Part shown: piece after piece, positions 9,904 through 17,977 of the stretch
Layout of the letters: the number at the start of each line of letters is the position of its first letter
Position numbering within the stretch: the first letter of the stretch is position 1
Origin: Yeosuana sp043876835
GTDB taxonomy: Bacteria; Bacteroidota; Bacteroidia; Flavobacteriales; Flavobacteriaceae
Reading direction: 5' to 3'
DNA: 64,000 bases
NCBI RefSeq assembly: GCF_043876835.1
Contig: NZ_JBAWJZ010000001.1
Coordinates: forward strand, 248,001-312,000
The notes under the pieces: generated by a model
Told to the model about the DNA's origin: nothing
The model's input: only the letters and a program-made list of their open reading frames with translations
Databases searched by the model: none
Position numbers and translations under genes: made by a program

Positions 9904-12132
9904 TTAGAACCAAAAACCAACATTAAAAAACCAAATACTTGTACTTTGTTCTGGCGAATAGCTATATTTTACTTGTATTGGCCCAATAAATGTATCAATG
10001 GCGTAACCTAATGCATAACCTCTGTAATCTGGTAACGTAAGCCATTCACCGGTTTCAAAAATATTATCGTCAATATTAGCCCAGTTTCCTTCTAAAGTAA
10101 TGTGGTTTTTTTTGAAAATTTCATAATCAGCGCTTAAAGAAGCTTTAACAAAACTATTCCCAACAAGTGAAATAAAATCATACCCTAAAAATGGAATAAA
10201 ATTGTTTATTAAATTATTTCCATAACCACCTAAAGCAAAATCCATAGTGTTAGTTGAATTATCACCCATTTTAAACCCTCCACTTGTTTGTAGATTAAAA
10301 GCCAATTTATCTGAAACACTAAAAGCATAACCCAAATCTGCTTTTGCCATCGAGAAATTTTTGAAATCTTTATTAAAACTTGAAGCATAAAAATATGTTT
10401 GAAGATCTCCGTTGAAATAAACACCTCTTTTGGGGAAATATTTGTTATCGTAAGTGTCTAATTTTAAATTTCCAAAAGTACTTAAATAATCTGTTTTTTC
10501 AAAAATAAACTCATCTGTAGACGAATTTAAACTAAAAGTCTCCGATGATATTTCTAAACGTTTGTGTTCTAATCCAAGACTTAATGCGAAATCTTTTCTA
10601 AATAAAGTTTGTAAATAAATTTGATTGGTTTGATCTTGAATCTTAGCTTCCGCTTTATTTAATCCTGAGACATTTATATCTTCATTCAAAAGTAATTGCG
10701 CACTGACGCTTTTATTAAATTGATTAAATCTGGATTTAACCCCGATGCTCCAATAGAATCCTTTATCAATAAAATACTCAAAATTATATCTTACATTATC
10801 GCCTAAAATAAAGTCTAATGAAGCAATATCATTATTGAAAAATAATCTCTTTTTAGTAAAGTTTACAAGAGCGGCACTTTTGTATAACTTGTCGTAGTGT
10901 ATTCCTAATTTTAAATATGAATTAATTTCTGTTTCGGTTAGTTGAGCTATTAGATTATATCCTTCTTTATCTTCTGTGTTTTTAAATTCATATTGAAAAT
11001 AATCAAAGTTGTTTGTGGCTATTAAATTGTTTACGCCTTCATTAAATTTCTTATAACTTACCGTTTCGTTTTCTTTAAGTTTTAATTTTCCTAAAATATA
11101 TGCTCTAGAGTATTTATTATTTCCTTTAATAATAATCGTGTTAATATTTATACTATCATGTATTGGTTTTTTTATAACCCCTCTTGGTTTTTGCATTTGT
11201 TTGGAAACCAAATTTTCTAAAGCGTTTTTATTGGAAAGTGCTGCTTCAATTCCTTTTCTAATAATTTCGTCTCCTTCACTAAAAGAAACCACATTAAAGT
11301 CTTTAATGTTTGGCTTGATATAAATATCGGTCTTTTTAACCTTGGCCTTCATATCGTTAATCGTCCTAAAGTTATTTATTTGCATTAAAACATCAGGAGC
11401 AGATGTTAACTCTTCTCGATTTGCCAGTCCATCTTGAACATCGACACCAATTATAACATCAACACCTTTTTCTCTTAGTTCATCAATAGGATAATTGTTT
11501 ACAACACCACCATCAATTAGCATTTCGTTGTTAATCATAACAGGCTGAAATAATGTGGGCAATGATCCACTTGCCATAACCGATTGGGCTAAAATGCCTT
11601 TGTCAAGTATGACTTCTTTACCTGTTTCAGCATCTGTAGCAATGCAGAAAAATGGAATTGGCAGCTTACTGAAATCATCAATATCACTCACATTCAATGT
11701 TAGTTTCGAAATTAACCCATAAACGTTTTGACCTCTTGAAAGTGCAGAAGGCAATTTAATTTTAAAATTATCGAAAGGTAAGGTTATTGCATAACGCTCT
11801 GAATTATTCCTTTCGTAAAACGCTTTTGATGCTCTGGGTAAATTATCACTTATAAGAATATTAAAATCTAAAGCTCTAAAAACAGAATCCAGTTCTTTTC
11901 CTGAATATCCAGAAGCATATAATGATCCAATAATGGCTCCCATACTGGTTCCTGCAACATAATCAACCCTAACGCCTAAACTGTCTAACACTTTAAGAAC
12001 CCCTATATGAGCAAGCCCTTTGGCACCACCACCACTTAAAACAAGTCCAACCTTAATATCATCTTTTTTTAAGTCTTGAGAAAACCCATGAAAACAAACT
12101 AAAAATGCAAAAATTATAAAGTACTGTTTCAT
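9904..12132 (-). CDS. Patatin-like phospholipase fused to an Omp85-type barrel
   Basis: Predicted two-part outer-membrane protein: a patatin-type lipid hydrolase followed by a membrane barrel. Residues 1-18 are a signal peptide. The hydrolase region has the oxyanion motif GGGAKG (34-39), the nucleophile elbow GTSMG with S63 and the catalytic aspartate in LIDGG (D207). A POTRA-like segment follows at about 325-400 (NTIIIKGNNKYSRAYILGKL), then a beta-rich BamA/surface-antigen barrel ending in the aromatic residue of FFNVGFWF. The length (742) is usual for this Bacteroidota family; PlpD of Pseudomonas has a similar design. Its start overlaps the uvrC stop by four bases. Confidence 0.9.
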   Translation of the reverse strand: MKQYFIIFAFLVCFHGFSQDLKKDDIKVGLVLSGGGAKGLAHIGVLKVLDSLGVRVDYVAGTSMGAIIGSLYASGYSGKELDSVFRALDFNILISDNLPRASKAFYERNNSERYAITLPFDNFKIKLPSALSRGQNVYGLISKLTLNVSDIDDFSKLPIPFFCIATDAETGKEVILDKGILAQSVMASGSLPTLFQPVMINNEMLIDGGVVNNYPIDELREKGVDVIIGVDVQDGLANREELTSAPDVLMQINNFRTINDMKAKVKKTDIYIKPNIKDFNVVSFSEGDEIIRKGIEAALSNKNALENLVSKQMQKPRGVIKKPIHDSININTIIIKGNNKYSRAYILGKLKLKENETVSYKKFNEGVNNLIATNNFDYFQYEFKNTEDKEGYNLIAQLTETEINSYLKLGIHYDKLYKSAALVNFTKKRLFFNNDIASLDFILGDNVRYNFEYFIDKGFYWSIGVKSRFNQFNKSVSAQLLLNEDINVSGLNKAEAKIQDQTNQIYLQTLFRKDFALSLGLEHKRLEISSETFSLNSSTDEFIFEKTDYLSTFGNLKLDTYDNKYFPKRGVYFNGDLQTYFYASSFNKDFKNFSMAKADLGYAFSVSDKLAFNLQTSGGFKMGDNSTNTMDFALGGYGNNLINNFIPFLGYDFISLVGNSFVKASLSADYEIFKKNHITLEGNWANIDDNIFETGEWLTLPDYRGYALGYAIDTFIGPIQVKYSYSPEQSTSIWFFNVGFWF

Positions 12133-13922
12133 TGATTATGGTAATAATTATATATTTTTTCTGCTCTTGAAACACCAACAACAGATTCCAATTCATCTAA
12201 TTTTGCATTTGCCACACGTTTTGCCGACTTAAATTGTTTTAATAAATCGACTACTGTTTTTTCACCTATCCCTGGAATAGTTTCCAATTCTGTGTTTAAA
12301 GCATTATTACTGCGCCTGTTTCGGTGATGTTCTATTCCAAAACGATGCGCTTCATTTCGTAATTGTTGTATGATTTTTAGCGTTTCACTTTTCTTATCTA
12401 AATATAAGGGAATTGGATCATTTGGATAGAATAATTCTTCTAAACGTTTTGCAATTCCAATAATGGCTATTTTTCCTCTTAATTTTAAGTCGTCTAAAAT
12501 TTTTAAAGCAGATGATAATTGCCCTTTTCCTCCATCAATAATAATTAATTGCGGCAATTCTTGTTTTTCATCTAACAAACGTTTGTATCGTCTGTAAACC
12601 ACTTCTTCCATGGATGCAAAATCGTTTGGCCCTTCAACGGTTTTTATATTAAAATGCCGATAATCTTTTTTACTTGGTTTTCCATTTTTAAAAACCACAC
12701 AAGCTGCTACCGGATTGGTTCCTTGAATATTTGAATTATCGAAACACTCAATATGTCTAGGTTCTACAGACAAACGCAAATCTGTTTTCATCTGTGCCAT
12801 AATCCTGTTGACATGTCTATCAGGATCCGTTATTTTTATTTGTTTAAAGCGTTCCATTCTGTAGTATTTCGCATTTCGAAGCGACAATTCTAAAATGTGC
12901 TTTTTATCGCCTAATTTAGGTATTGTTACCTTAACATCTTCACCCAAATCTACTTGAAATGGAACGTAAATTTCCTTTGAATTTGAATGAAATCTCTGCC
13001 TGATTTCTGTTATGGCCAATTCTAATAACTCTTGGTCTGTTTCGTCTAATTTCTTTTTAATTTCAAGAGTATGCGAACGAATGATTGAACCATAGGACAA
13101 TTGCAAAAAGTTTACATACCCATAACTTTCATCACTCATTATTGAAAACACATCTACATTACTAATCTTTGGGTTTACAATGGTAGATTTTGCTTGGTAA
13201 TTTTCAAGGACTTCAATTTTTTCTTTTATTTTTTGGGCTTCCTCAAAGTGCATATCTTCTGCACATTGCTTCATTTGGATTTTAAATTGCGATAATGAAT
13301 CTTTAAAATTGCCCTTTAAAATTTCCTTGATTGCTTTTATGTTTTCATTGTATTCTATTTCAGTTTCATAACCTTCACAAGCTCCTTTACAGTTCCCTAA
13401 ATGATATTCTAAACACACCGAATACTTTCCATTTTCGATTTTTTCTTGTGACAAATCATAATTGCAATTACGCAAATGATACAGCCCTTTTATTAAATCA
13501 AGCAAAGTGGTGACTGTTTTCATGCTGGTGTAAGGTCCAAAATACTCACTTCCATCTTTAACAACTCGTCTTGTTGAAAATACTCTGGAGAACCGTTCAT
13601 TTTTAATGCAAATCCAAGGATATGATTTGTCATCTTTCAGCATTACATTATAACGTGGCTGATACTTTTTAATTAAATTGTTTTCTAATAGTAAGGCATC
13701 TGTTTCCGTATCAACTACAATGTGTTTAATGGTTTCAATTTTTTTAACTAAAACTCGGGTTTTTCCATTATCATGCGTTTTAGTGAAATATGAACTTACG
13801 CGTTTCTTTAAATCTTTTGCTTTCCCAACATAAATAAGAGTTCCTTGAGCATCAAAATACTGATAAACACCTGGCTGATGTGGTAAGGTTTGAAGTTGAA
13901 GTTCTAAAGCGGGTTTACTCAT
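12129..13922 (-). CDS. uvrC: UvrABC nucleotide excision repair subunit C
   Basis: Makes the dual incisions at DNA lesions marked by UvrA and UvrB. I place the start at the ATG at 13922 (MSKPALELQ, 597 residues); the frame is open 12 codons further but adds an unlikely hydrophobic leader. Domains: GIY-YIG nuclease near the N-terminus (GVYQYF ... LIYVGKAKDLKKRV), a four-cysteine region (CNY ... CLEYHLGNCKGAC), a UVR motif near residue 200, the RNase H-like nuclease (IECFDNSNIQGT, IIIDGGKGQL) and a C-terminal helix-hairpin-helix (IPGIGEKTVVDLL). It overlaps the patatin gene by ATGA and is divergent from the rimK group. Confidence 0.97.
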   Translation of the reverse strand: MSKPALELQLQTLPHQPGVYQYFDAQGTLIYVGKAKDLKKRVSSYFTKTHDNGKTRVLVKKIETIKHIVVDTETDALLLENNLIKKYQPRYNVMLKDDKSYPWICIKNERFSRVFSTRRVVKDGSEYFGPYTSMKTVTTLLDLIKGLYHLRNCNYDLSQEKIENGKYSVCLEYHLGNCKGACEGYETEIEYNENIKAIKEILKGNFKDSLSQFKIQMKQCAEDMHFEEAQKIKEKIEVLENYQAKSTIVNPKISNVDVFSIMSDESYGYVNFLQLSYGSIIRSHTLEIKKKLDETDQELLELAITEIRQRFHSNSKEIYVPFQVDLGEDVKVTIPKLGDKKHILELSLRNAKYYRMERFKQIKITDPDRHVNRIMAQMKTDLRLSVEPRHIECFDNSNIQGTNPVAACVVFKNGKPSKKDYRHFNIKTVEGPNDFASMEEVVYRRYKRLLDEKQELPQLIIIDGGKGQLSSALKILDDLKLRGKIAIIGIAKRLEELFYPNDPIPLYLDKKSETLKIIQQLRNEAHRFGIEHHRNRRSNNALNTELETIPGIGEKTVVDLLKQFKSAKRVANAKLDELESVVGVSRAEKIYNYYHNQ

Positions 13923-14030
13923 AAAACCAAAGATAATACATATCCAAAAACATTTCAATGTTATGAGCCATTTGAATATAATTTAACATACAATTTTTTG
14001 TTACCTTGCATCACTATTTTAAATTTAACA

Positions 14031-14465
14031 ATGCCTAAAAAAGTTATAGGAAGAATAGATAAAGCCGATTTCCCTCTGCTTGGTTTATTTGATATTGATA
14101 TAAAAATTGACACAGGTGCTTATACCTCTTCAATCCATTGCCATAAAGTAAAGGTTGAAGAAGGCGGGCTAAAATGCAAGTTTTATGACAAAGGTCACCC
14201 ACTTTACAATGGCAAAGAAATTGTTTTTAAAAACTATTCCATTACTAAAGTAAAAAGTAGTAACGGTATAGTACAAGAACGCTATAAGGTTAAAACAACC
14301 ATGTTGTTATTCAATAAAAAATATAAAATAAACTTAACCTTAAGCACTAGAAGCGACATGAAATATCCTATTTTAATTGGCAGACGCTTTTTAAACAATA
14401 AGTTTATTGTGGATGTTCATTTAAAAAACTTATCTTTTGATATTAAAGACCAAACAATTACCTAA
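14031..14465 (+). CDS. RimB-like retropepsin-fold protease (COG4067)
   Basis: Small aspartic-protease-like protein of the family annotated as ATP-dependent zinc protease or RimB. I start it at the ATG at 14031 (MPKKVIGR, 144 residues); an upstream in-frame ATG at 13998 adds 11 unconserved residues. The catalytic motif is DTGAYTSS (D27-T28-G29) and the family end ILIGRRFL is present. Its TAA overlaps the rimK ATG (TAATG). In Pseudomonas, RimB works with RimK to control the glutamate tail of ribosomal protein S6; the same partnership is inferred here from adjacency. Confidence 0.85.
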   Translation: MPKKVIGRIDKADFPLLGLFDIDIKIDTGAYTSSIHCHKVKVEEGGLKCKFYDKGHPLYNGKEIVFKNYSITKVKSSNGIVQERYKVKTTMLLFNKKYKINLTLSTRSDMKYPILIGRRFLNNKFIVDVHLKNLSFDIKDQTIT

Positions 14466-15337
14466 TGAATATTGTAATTTTATCTAGAAATCCTAAATTA
14501 TATTCAACCAAAAGACTGGTTGAAGCCGCAACACAACGCAAACACCATGTTGAGGTAATTGATCCTTTAATGTGCGAAATAATTATTGAAAAAAAGAATC
14601 CTGCCGTTATATATAAAGGAAAACATTTAGAACATATTGATGCTATAATTCCTAGAATTGGAGCATCTGTTACGTTTTATGGAACCGCTGTTGTAAGACA
14701 GTTTGAAATGATGAAAGTCTTTTCAACGGTTGAATCTCAAGCCTTAGTAAGATCGCGTGACAAATTAAGAAGCCTACAAGTGTTATCACGTGCTGGCTTA
14801 GGCATGCCAAAAACGGTATTTTCAAACTATACAAAAGATGTTACCGAAGTAATAAACTATGTTGGAGGCGCCCCTTTAGTAATTAAATTATTAGAAGGAA
14901 CACAAGGGTTAGGTGTTGTTTTAGCAGAAACTAACAATGCTGCAGAATCAGTTTTAGAAGCATTTAATGGTTTACAGGCACGAGTTATTGTACAAGAATT
15001 TATCAAAGAATCGAAAGGAGCAGATATACGAGCTTTTGTTGTTGATGGAACAGTAATTGGCGCTATGAAACGTCAAGGTAAAGATGGTGAATTCAGATCT
15101 AATTTGCATAGAGGTGGAACTGCTTCTATTATTCAATTAAGTGAAGATGAAGAAAATGCTGCATTAAAAGCTGCTAAAGCATTAGGCTTGGGTATTTGTG
15201 GAGTTGACATGTTACAATCTGCCCGAGGACCGTTAATTTTAGAAGTGAATTCTTCTCCAGGACTTGAAGGTATTGAATTTGCAACTAAAAAAGATATTGC
15301 AAAAAGCATTATTAGATATATTGAACGCAATGTGTAA
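14465..15337 (+). CDS. rimK: RimK-type alpha-L-glutamate ligase
   Basis: ATP-grasp enzyme expected to add glutamate residues to the C-terminus of ribosomal protein S6 or a similar acceptor. The 290 residues match RimK. Visible: the N-terminal domain (MNIVILSRNPKLYSTKRLVEAA), ATP-grasp segments VIKLLEGTQGLGVVLAE and VQEFIKESKGADIRAFVV, and the metal/ATP site GVDMLQSARGPLILEVNSSPGLEGIE. It is coupled to the upstream protease gene and followed 8 bases later by an M14-type deacylase. Confidence 0.92.
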   Translation: MNIVILSRNPKLYSTKRLVEAATQRKHHVEVIDPLMCEIIIEKKNPAVIYKGKHLEHIDAIIPRIGASVTFYGTAVVRQFEMMKVFSTVESQALVRSRDKLRSLQVLSRAGLGMPKTVFSNYTKDVTEVINYVGGAPLVIKLLEGTQGLGVVLAETNNAAESVLEAFNGLQARVIVQEFIKESKGADIRAFVVDGTVIGAMKRQGKDGEFRSNLHRGGTASIIQLSEDEENAALKAAKALGLGICGVDMLQSARGPLILEVNSSPGLEGIEFATKKDIAKSIIRYIERNV

Positions 15338-15345
15338 TTTGATTT

Positions 15346-16320
15346 ATGACTAAGAATTTTAAACGTAATATTTCAATTTTAGGTCATGATATCCCATTAG
15401 GCACTTCAAAAGAAATCAATTTTAATATTGCCAAACTTCATACGGCAACCATTATTGAAGTTCCAGTGATTATTGAACGTGCAAAAAAACCTGGGCCAAC
15501 CATTTTATTTACAGCTGGTATTCATGGTGATGAAATTAATGGGGTTGATATTGTGCGTCAAATAATTTCAAAAAAAATAAACAAACCGAAAAAAGGCACC
15601 ATTATTTGCATGCCTATTTTAAATGTTTTTGGGTTTTTAAACAGCTCCAGAAGCTTTCCCGATGGACGTGATTTAAATAGAGTATTTCCAGGATCGCCAA
15701 ATGGCTCTTTAGCCAGTCGAGTTGCCAATAGATTAATGACTGAAATTATTCCAGATGTTGACTTAATTATAGACTTTCATACTGGAGGAGCAAGTCGGTT
15801 TAATGCAGCTCAAATTAGAATAATAAAAGATGACCCTCAACTTGAAACTTTAGCATCAGTTTTTGGAGCTCCCTTTACATTATATTCAAGTAATATTGGT
15901 AAATCATTTAGAAATGCCTGTCATCAATTAGGGAAACCCATTTTGTTATTTGAAGGTGGGAAGTCATTTTTTGTAGATGATGCTATCTCAAAAATTGGGG
16001 TTAAAGGCGTTAAGCGTATTTTAAATTATTTTGATATGCTGAACGTGAATAAAAAAACAAGCCCACCAAAAGAGGTAACAGTATTTGTTGATGAAAGCAA
16101 ATGGATAAGAGCAAAACACTCTGGCATGTTTAAATCTAAAGTTGCTATGCATACAAAAGTGTATGTTAATGATGTTTTGGGTCAAATTACAGACCCTTAT
16201 GGAAAAATCCATTACAATGTTAAATCTACTATTGAAGGTTATATAATTAATGTTAATGAAGCCTCTTTAGTATATCAAGGTGATGCCTTGTTTCATATAA
16301 CCACCAAACTTAAAAATTAA
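15346..16320 (+). CDS. Succinylglutamate desuccinylase/aspartoacylase family protein (COG3608)
   Basis: Predicted zinc-dependent deacylase or carboxypeptidase of the M14-related AstE/AspA group. The zinc ligands are visible as GIHGDE (H60, E63) and DFHTGG (H145), and a likely catalytic glutamate as LFEGG (E203). A C-terminal barrel-like region (about 245-322) follows. Its position directly after rimK recurs in many bacteria, suggesting it acts on glutamate-tailed substrates or product; that role is inference. 324 residues, normal length. Confidence 0.85.
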   Translation: MTKNFKRNISILGHDIPLGTSKEINFNIAKLHTATIIEVPVIIERAKKPGPTILFTAGIHGDEINGVDIVRQIISKKINKPKKGTIICMPILNVFGFLNSSRSFPDGRDLNRVFPGSPNGSLASRVANRLMTEIIPDVDLIIDFHTGGASRFNAAQIRIIKDDPQLETLASVFGAPFTLYSSNIGKSFRNACHQLGKPILLFEGGKSFFVDDAISKIGVKGVKRILNYFDMLNVNKKTSPPKEVTVFVDESKWIRAKHSGMFKSKVAMHTKVYVNDVLGQITDPYGKIHYNVKSTIEGYIINVNEASLVYQGDALFHITTKLKN

Positions 16321-16330
16321 CTTTAAGGTC

Positions 16331-16894
16331 ATGACAAAATCAGAATTACGAAAAAAATATAAAATGCTTCGTGATGCTTTGTCAATTTCAGAAGTTGATG
16401 ACTTAAGTATAGCAATAGCAAATCAGTTATTAAAACTACCTATTTGGGATTATAGCTTTTTTCATATTTTTCTAGCTATTGAAGAACAGAAAGAGGTTAA
16501 TACAGACTACATTTTGAATATTCTTTCTGGGAAAGACAAACATATAGTGATTTCAAAAAGTGATTTTGAGTCAGGAACCATGACTCACTTTTTATTGACA
16601 GACAACACTATTATTAAAAAGAACAGTTATAATATTCCTGAACCTATCGATGGTATTGAAATTGATTCAAAAAAATTGGAAGTAGTTTTTATTCCGCTTT
16701 TAGCGTTTGATAAAACAGGAAATAGAGTTGGTTATGGAAAAGGTTTTTATGATAAATTTCTTTCTGAATGCAACCCTGAAACCATTAAAATAGGATTAAG
16801 TTTTTTTGAAGCAGAAACCAAAATTACAGACGTTTTTGAAAGTGATGTAAAACTGGATTATTGCGTAACTCCTAACAAAATTTATAGTTTTTAA
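16331..16894 (+). CDS. 5-formyltetrahydrofolate cyclo-ligase
   Basis: Cytosolic ATP-dependent enzyme that turns 5-formyl-THF into 5,10-methenyl-THF and so recycles an inhibitory folate. The 187 residues show the N-terminal helix (MTKSELRKKYKMLRDALS) and the ATP/phosphate loop region PLLAFDKTGNRVGYGKGFYDKFL (about 132-154). It is the last gene of the rimB-rimK-deacylase run, 10 bases after the deacylase stop. It ends 3 bases from the convergent lspA gene. Confidence 0.93.
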   Translation: MTKSELRKKYKMLRDALSISEVDDLSIAIANQLLKLPIWDYSFFHIFLAIEEQKEVNTDYILNILSGKDKHIVISKSDFESGTMTHFLLTDNTIIKKNSYNIPEPIDGIEIDSKKLEVVFIPLLAFDKTGNRVGYGKGFYDKFLSECNPETIKIGLSFFEAETKITDVFESDVKLDYCVTPNKIYSF

Positions 16895-16897
16895 AAC

Positions 16898-17518
16898 TTA
16901 TTTCTTAGGAAATGCCTTTTTATTAAACACTAAAAGCATTATAAAACCAGTGCTTATAGCCATATCTGCCACATTAAAAACAGGTTCGAAAAACGTAAAA
17001 AATTTGCCTCCATAAAACGGTATCCATTCTGGCAAATAGCCTTTCCAAATTGGAAAATAAAGCATATCAACAACTTTGCCGTGAAGCAATCCATCATAAC
17101 CACCCTCACTTGATAAAAAGGTTGCAATTTGTCCGTGACTATCATTAAAAAGGACTCCATATAATACAGAGTCTATAATGTTACCCAGAGCACCAGCAAA
17201 AATTAAAGCAATTGCTAAAATTAACACTTTAGGGTTCTTTTTTCTAGTAACTTCAAATAGCCAATAACCAATACCAATAATGGCCACAATTCTAAAAACA
17301 GTTAACGATATTTTAGCAGTTCTTTCAGAAATAAAGGACACAAAATCGCTAATTTTTGTTCCCCAAGCCATACCATCATTTTCTACAAAATAAATACGAA
17401 ACCATTGAAATACATGGTATTCATCTCCTAATGCAAAATGAGTTTTGATGTATATTTTACTTATCTGATCAATAAGCAAGATTAAAATGATGATGACGAT
17501 AGATTTTTTTAAAGACAT
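16898..17518 (-). CDS. lspA: Lipoprotein signal peptidase (signal peptidase II)
   Basis: Inner-membrane aspartyl protease that removes signal peptides from diacylated prolipoproteins. It has four hydrophobic helices, the GNIIDS motif (112-117) and the two catalytic aspartates D151 (HGKVVDMLYF) and D185 (FNVADMAIS). At 206 residues it is about 40 longer than the E. coli enzyme, mainly through extra loop between GNIIDS and HGKVVD (about 118-146) and before the second aspartate, as I recall for Bacteroidota members. It follows ileS and the dksA-like gene; ileS-lspA linkage is widespread. Confidence 0.95.
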   Translation of the reverse strand: MSLKKSIVIIILILLIDQISKIYIKTHFALGDEYHVFQWFRIYFVENDGMAWGTKISDFVSFISERTAKISLTVFRIVAIIGIGYWLFEVTRKKNPKVLILAIALIFAGALGNIIDSVLYGVLFNDSHGQIATFLSSEGGYDGLLHGKVVDMLYFPIWKGYLPEWIPFYGGKFFTFFEPVFNVADMAISTGFIMLLVFNKKAFPKK

Positions 17519-17540
17519 GTAATCTGGTACTTAATAAAAA

Positions 17541-17568
17541 TAAAAAACGTCCCAAAAACTGAGACGTT
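17541..17568 (-). terminator. Terminator after the dksA-like gene
   Basis: On the minus strand AACGTCTC and GGGACGTT pair (one U-G wobble) around a seven-base loop, followed by a run of T. It sits between the dksA-like gene and lspA, so lspA may need its own promoter or read-through. Confidence 0.7.
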
Positions 17569-17589
17569 CAAATATATCATTAAAATATT

Positions 17590-17973
17590 TTATTGCTGCA
17601 TATTTTTGGCTTCAATACTTAACGTTGCATGAGGTACAAGTTTCAAACGTTCTTTATTGATAAGTTTACCTGTAACTCTACAAATACCGTAAGTTTTATT
17701 TTCAATACGTATTAAAGCGTTTTTTAAATCACGAATAAACTTTTCTTGTCTAATAGCCAATTGTGAGTTAGATTCTTTACTCATAACCTCACTTCCTTCA
17801 TCAAAAGCTTTAAATGTTGGCGATGTATCTTCAGTACCATTGTTGTGGTCATTCATATACGCACTTTTAATAAGCTCTAAATCGTTTTGAGCTTTTTGTA
17901 TTTTATCTTTGATTAATTCTTTAAACTCTGCTAAGTCTTTATCTGAATATCTAACGTTTGTCTCTAAATTCAT
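17590..17973 (-). CDS. TraR/DksA family protein with degenerate zinc finger
   Basis: Probable RNA-polymerase secondary-channel regulator of the DksA type. Of the 127 residues, about 10-90 form the coiled-coil region. The C-terminal finger reads YGICRVTGKLINKERL ... PHATLSIEAK: only C98 of the expected four cysteines remains, with T101, S119 and A122 at the other positions. As I recall, flavobacterial members share this loss. It lies 4 bases after ileS and before lspA. Family is clear; whether it binds RNA polymerase or ppGpp is not known. Confidence 0.88.
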   Translation of the reverse strand: MNLETNVRYSDKDLAEFKELIKDKIQKAQNDLELIKSAYMNDHNNGTEDTSPTFKAFDEGSEVMSKESNSQLAIRQEKFIRDLKNALIRIENKTYGICRVTGKLINKERLKLVPHATLSIEAKNMQQ

Positions 17974-17977
17974 GTTT

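Noticed and set aside
13923..13958. Longer uvrC start at 13958
   Set aside because: The added residues are a hydrophobic cysteine-rich leader unlike any UvrC; MSKPALELQ at 13922 is the usual beginning.
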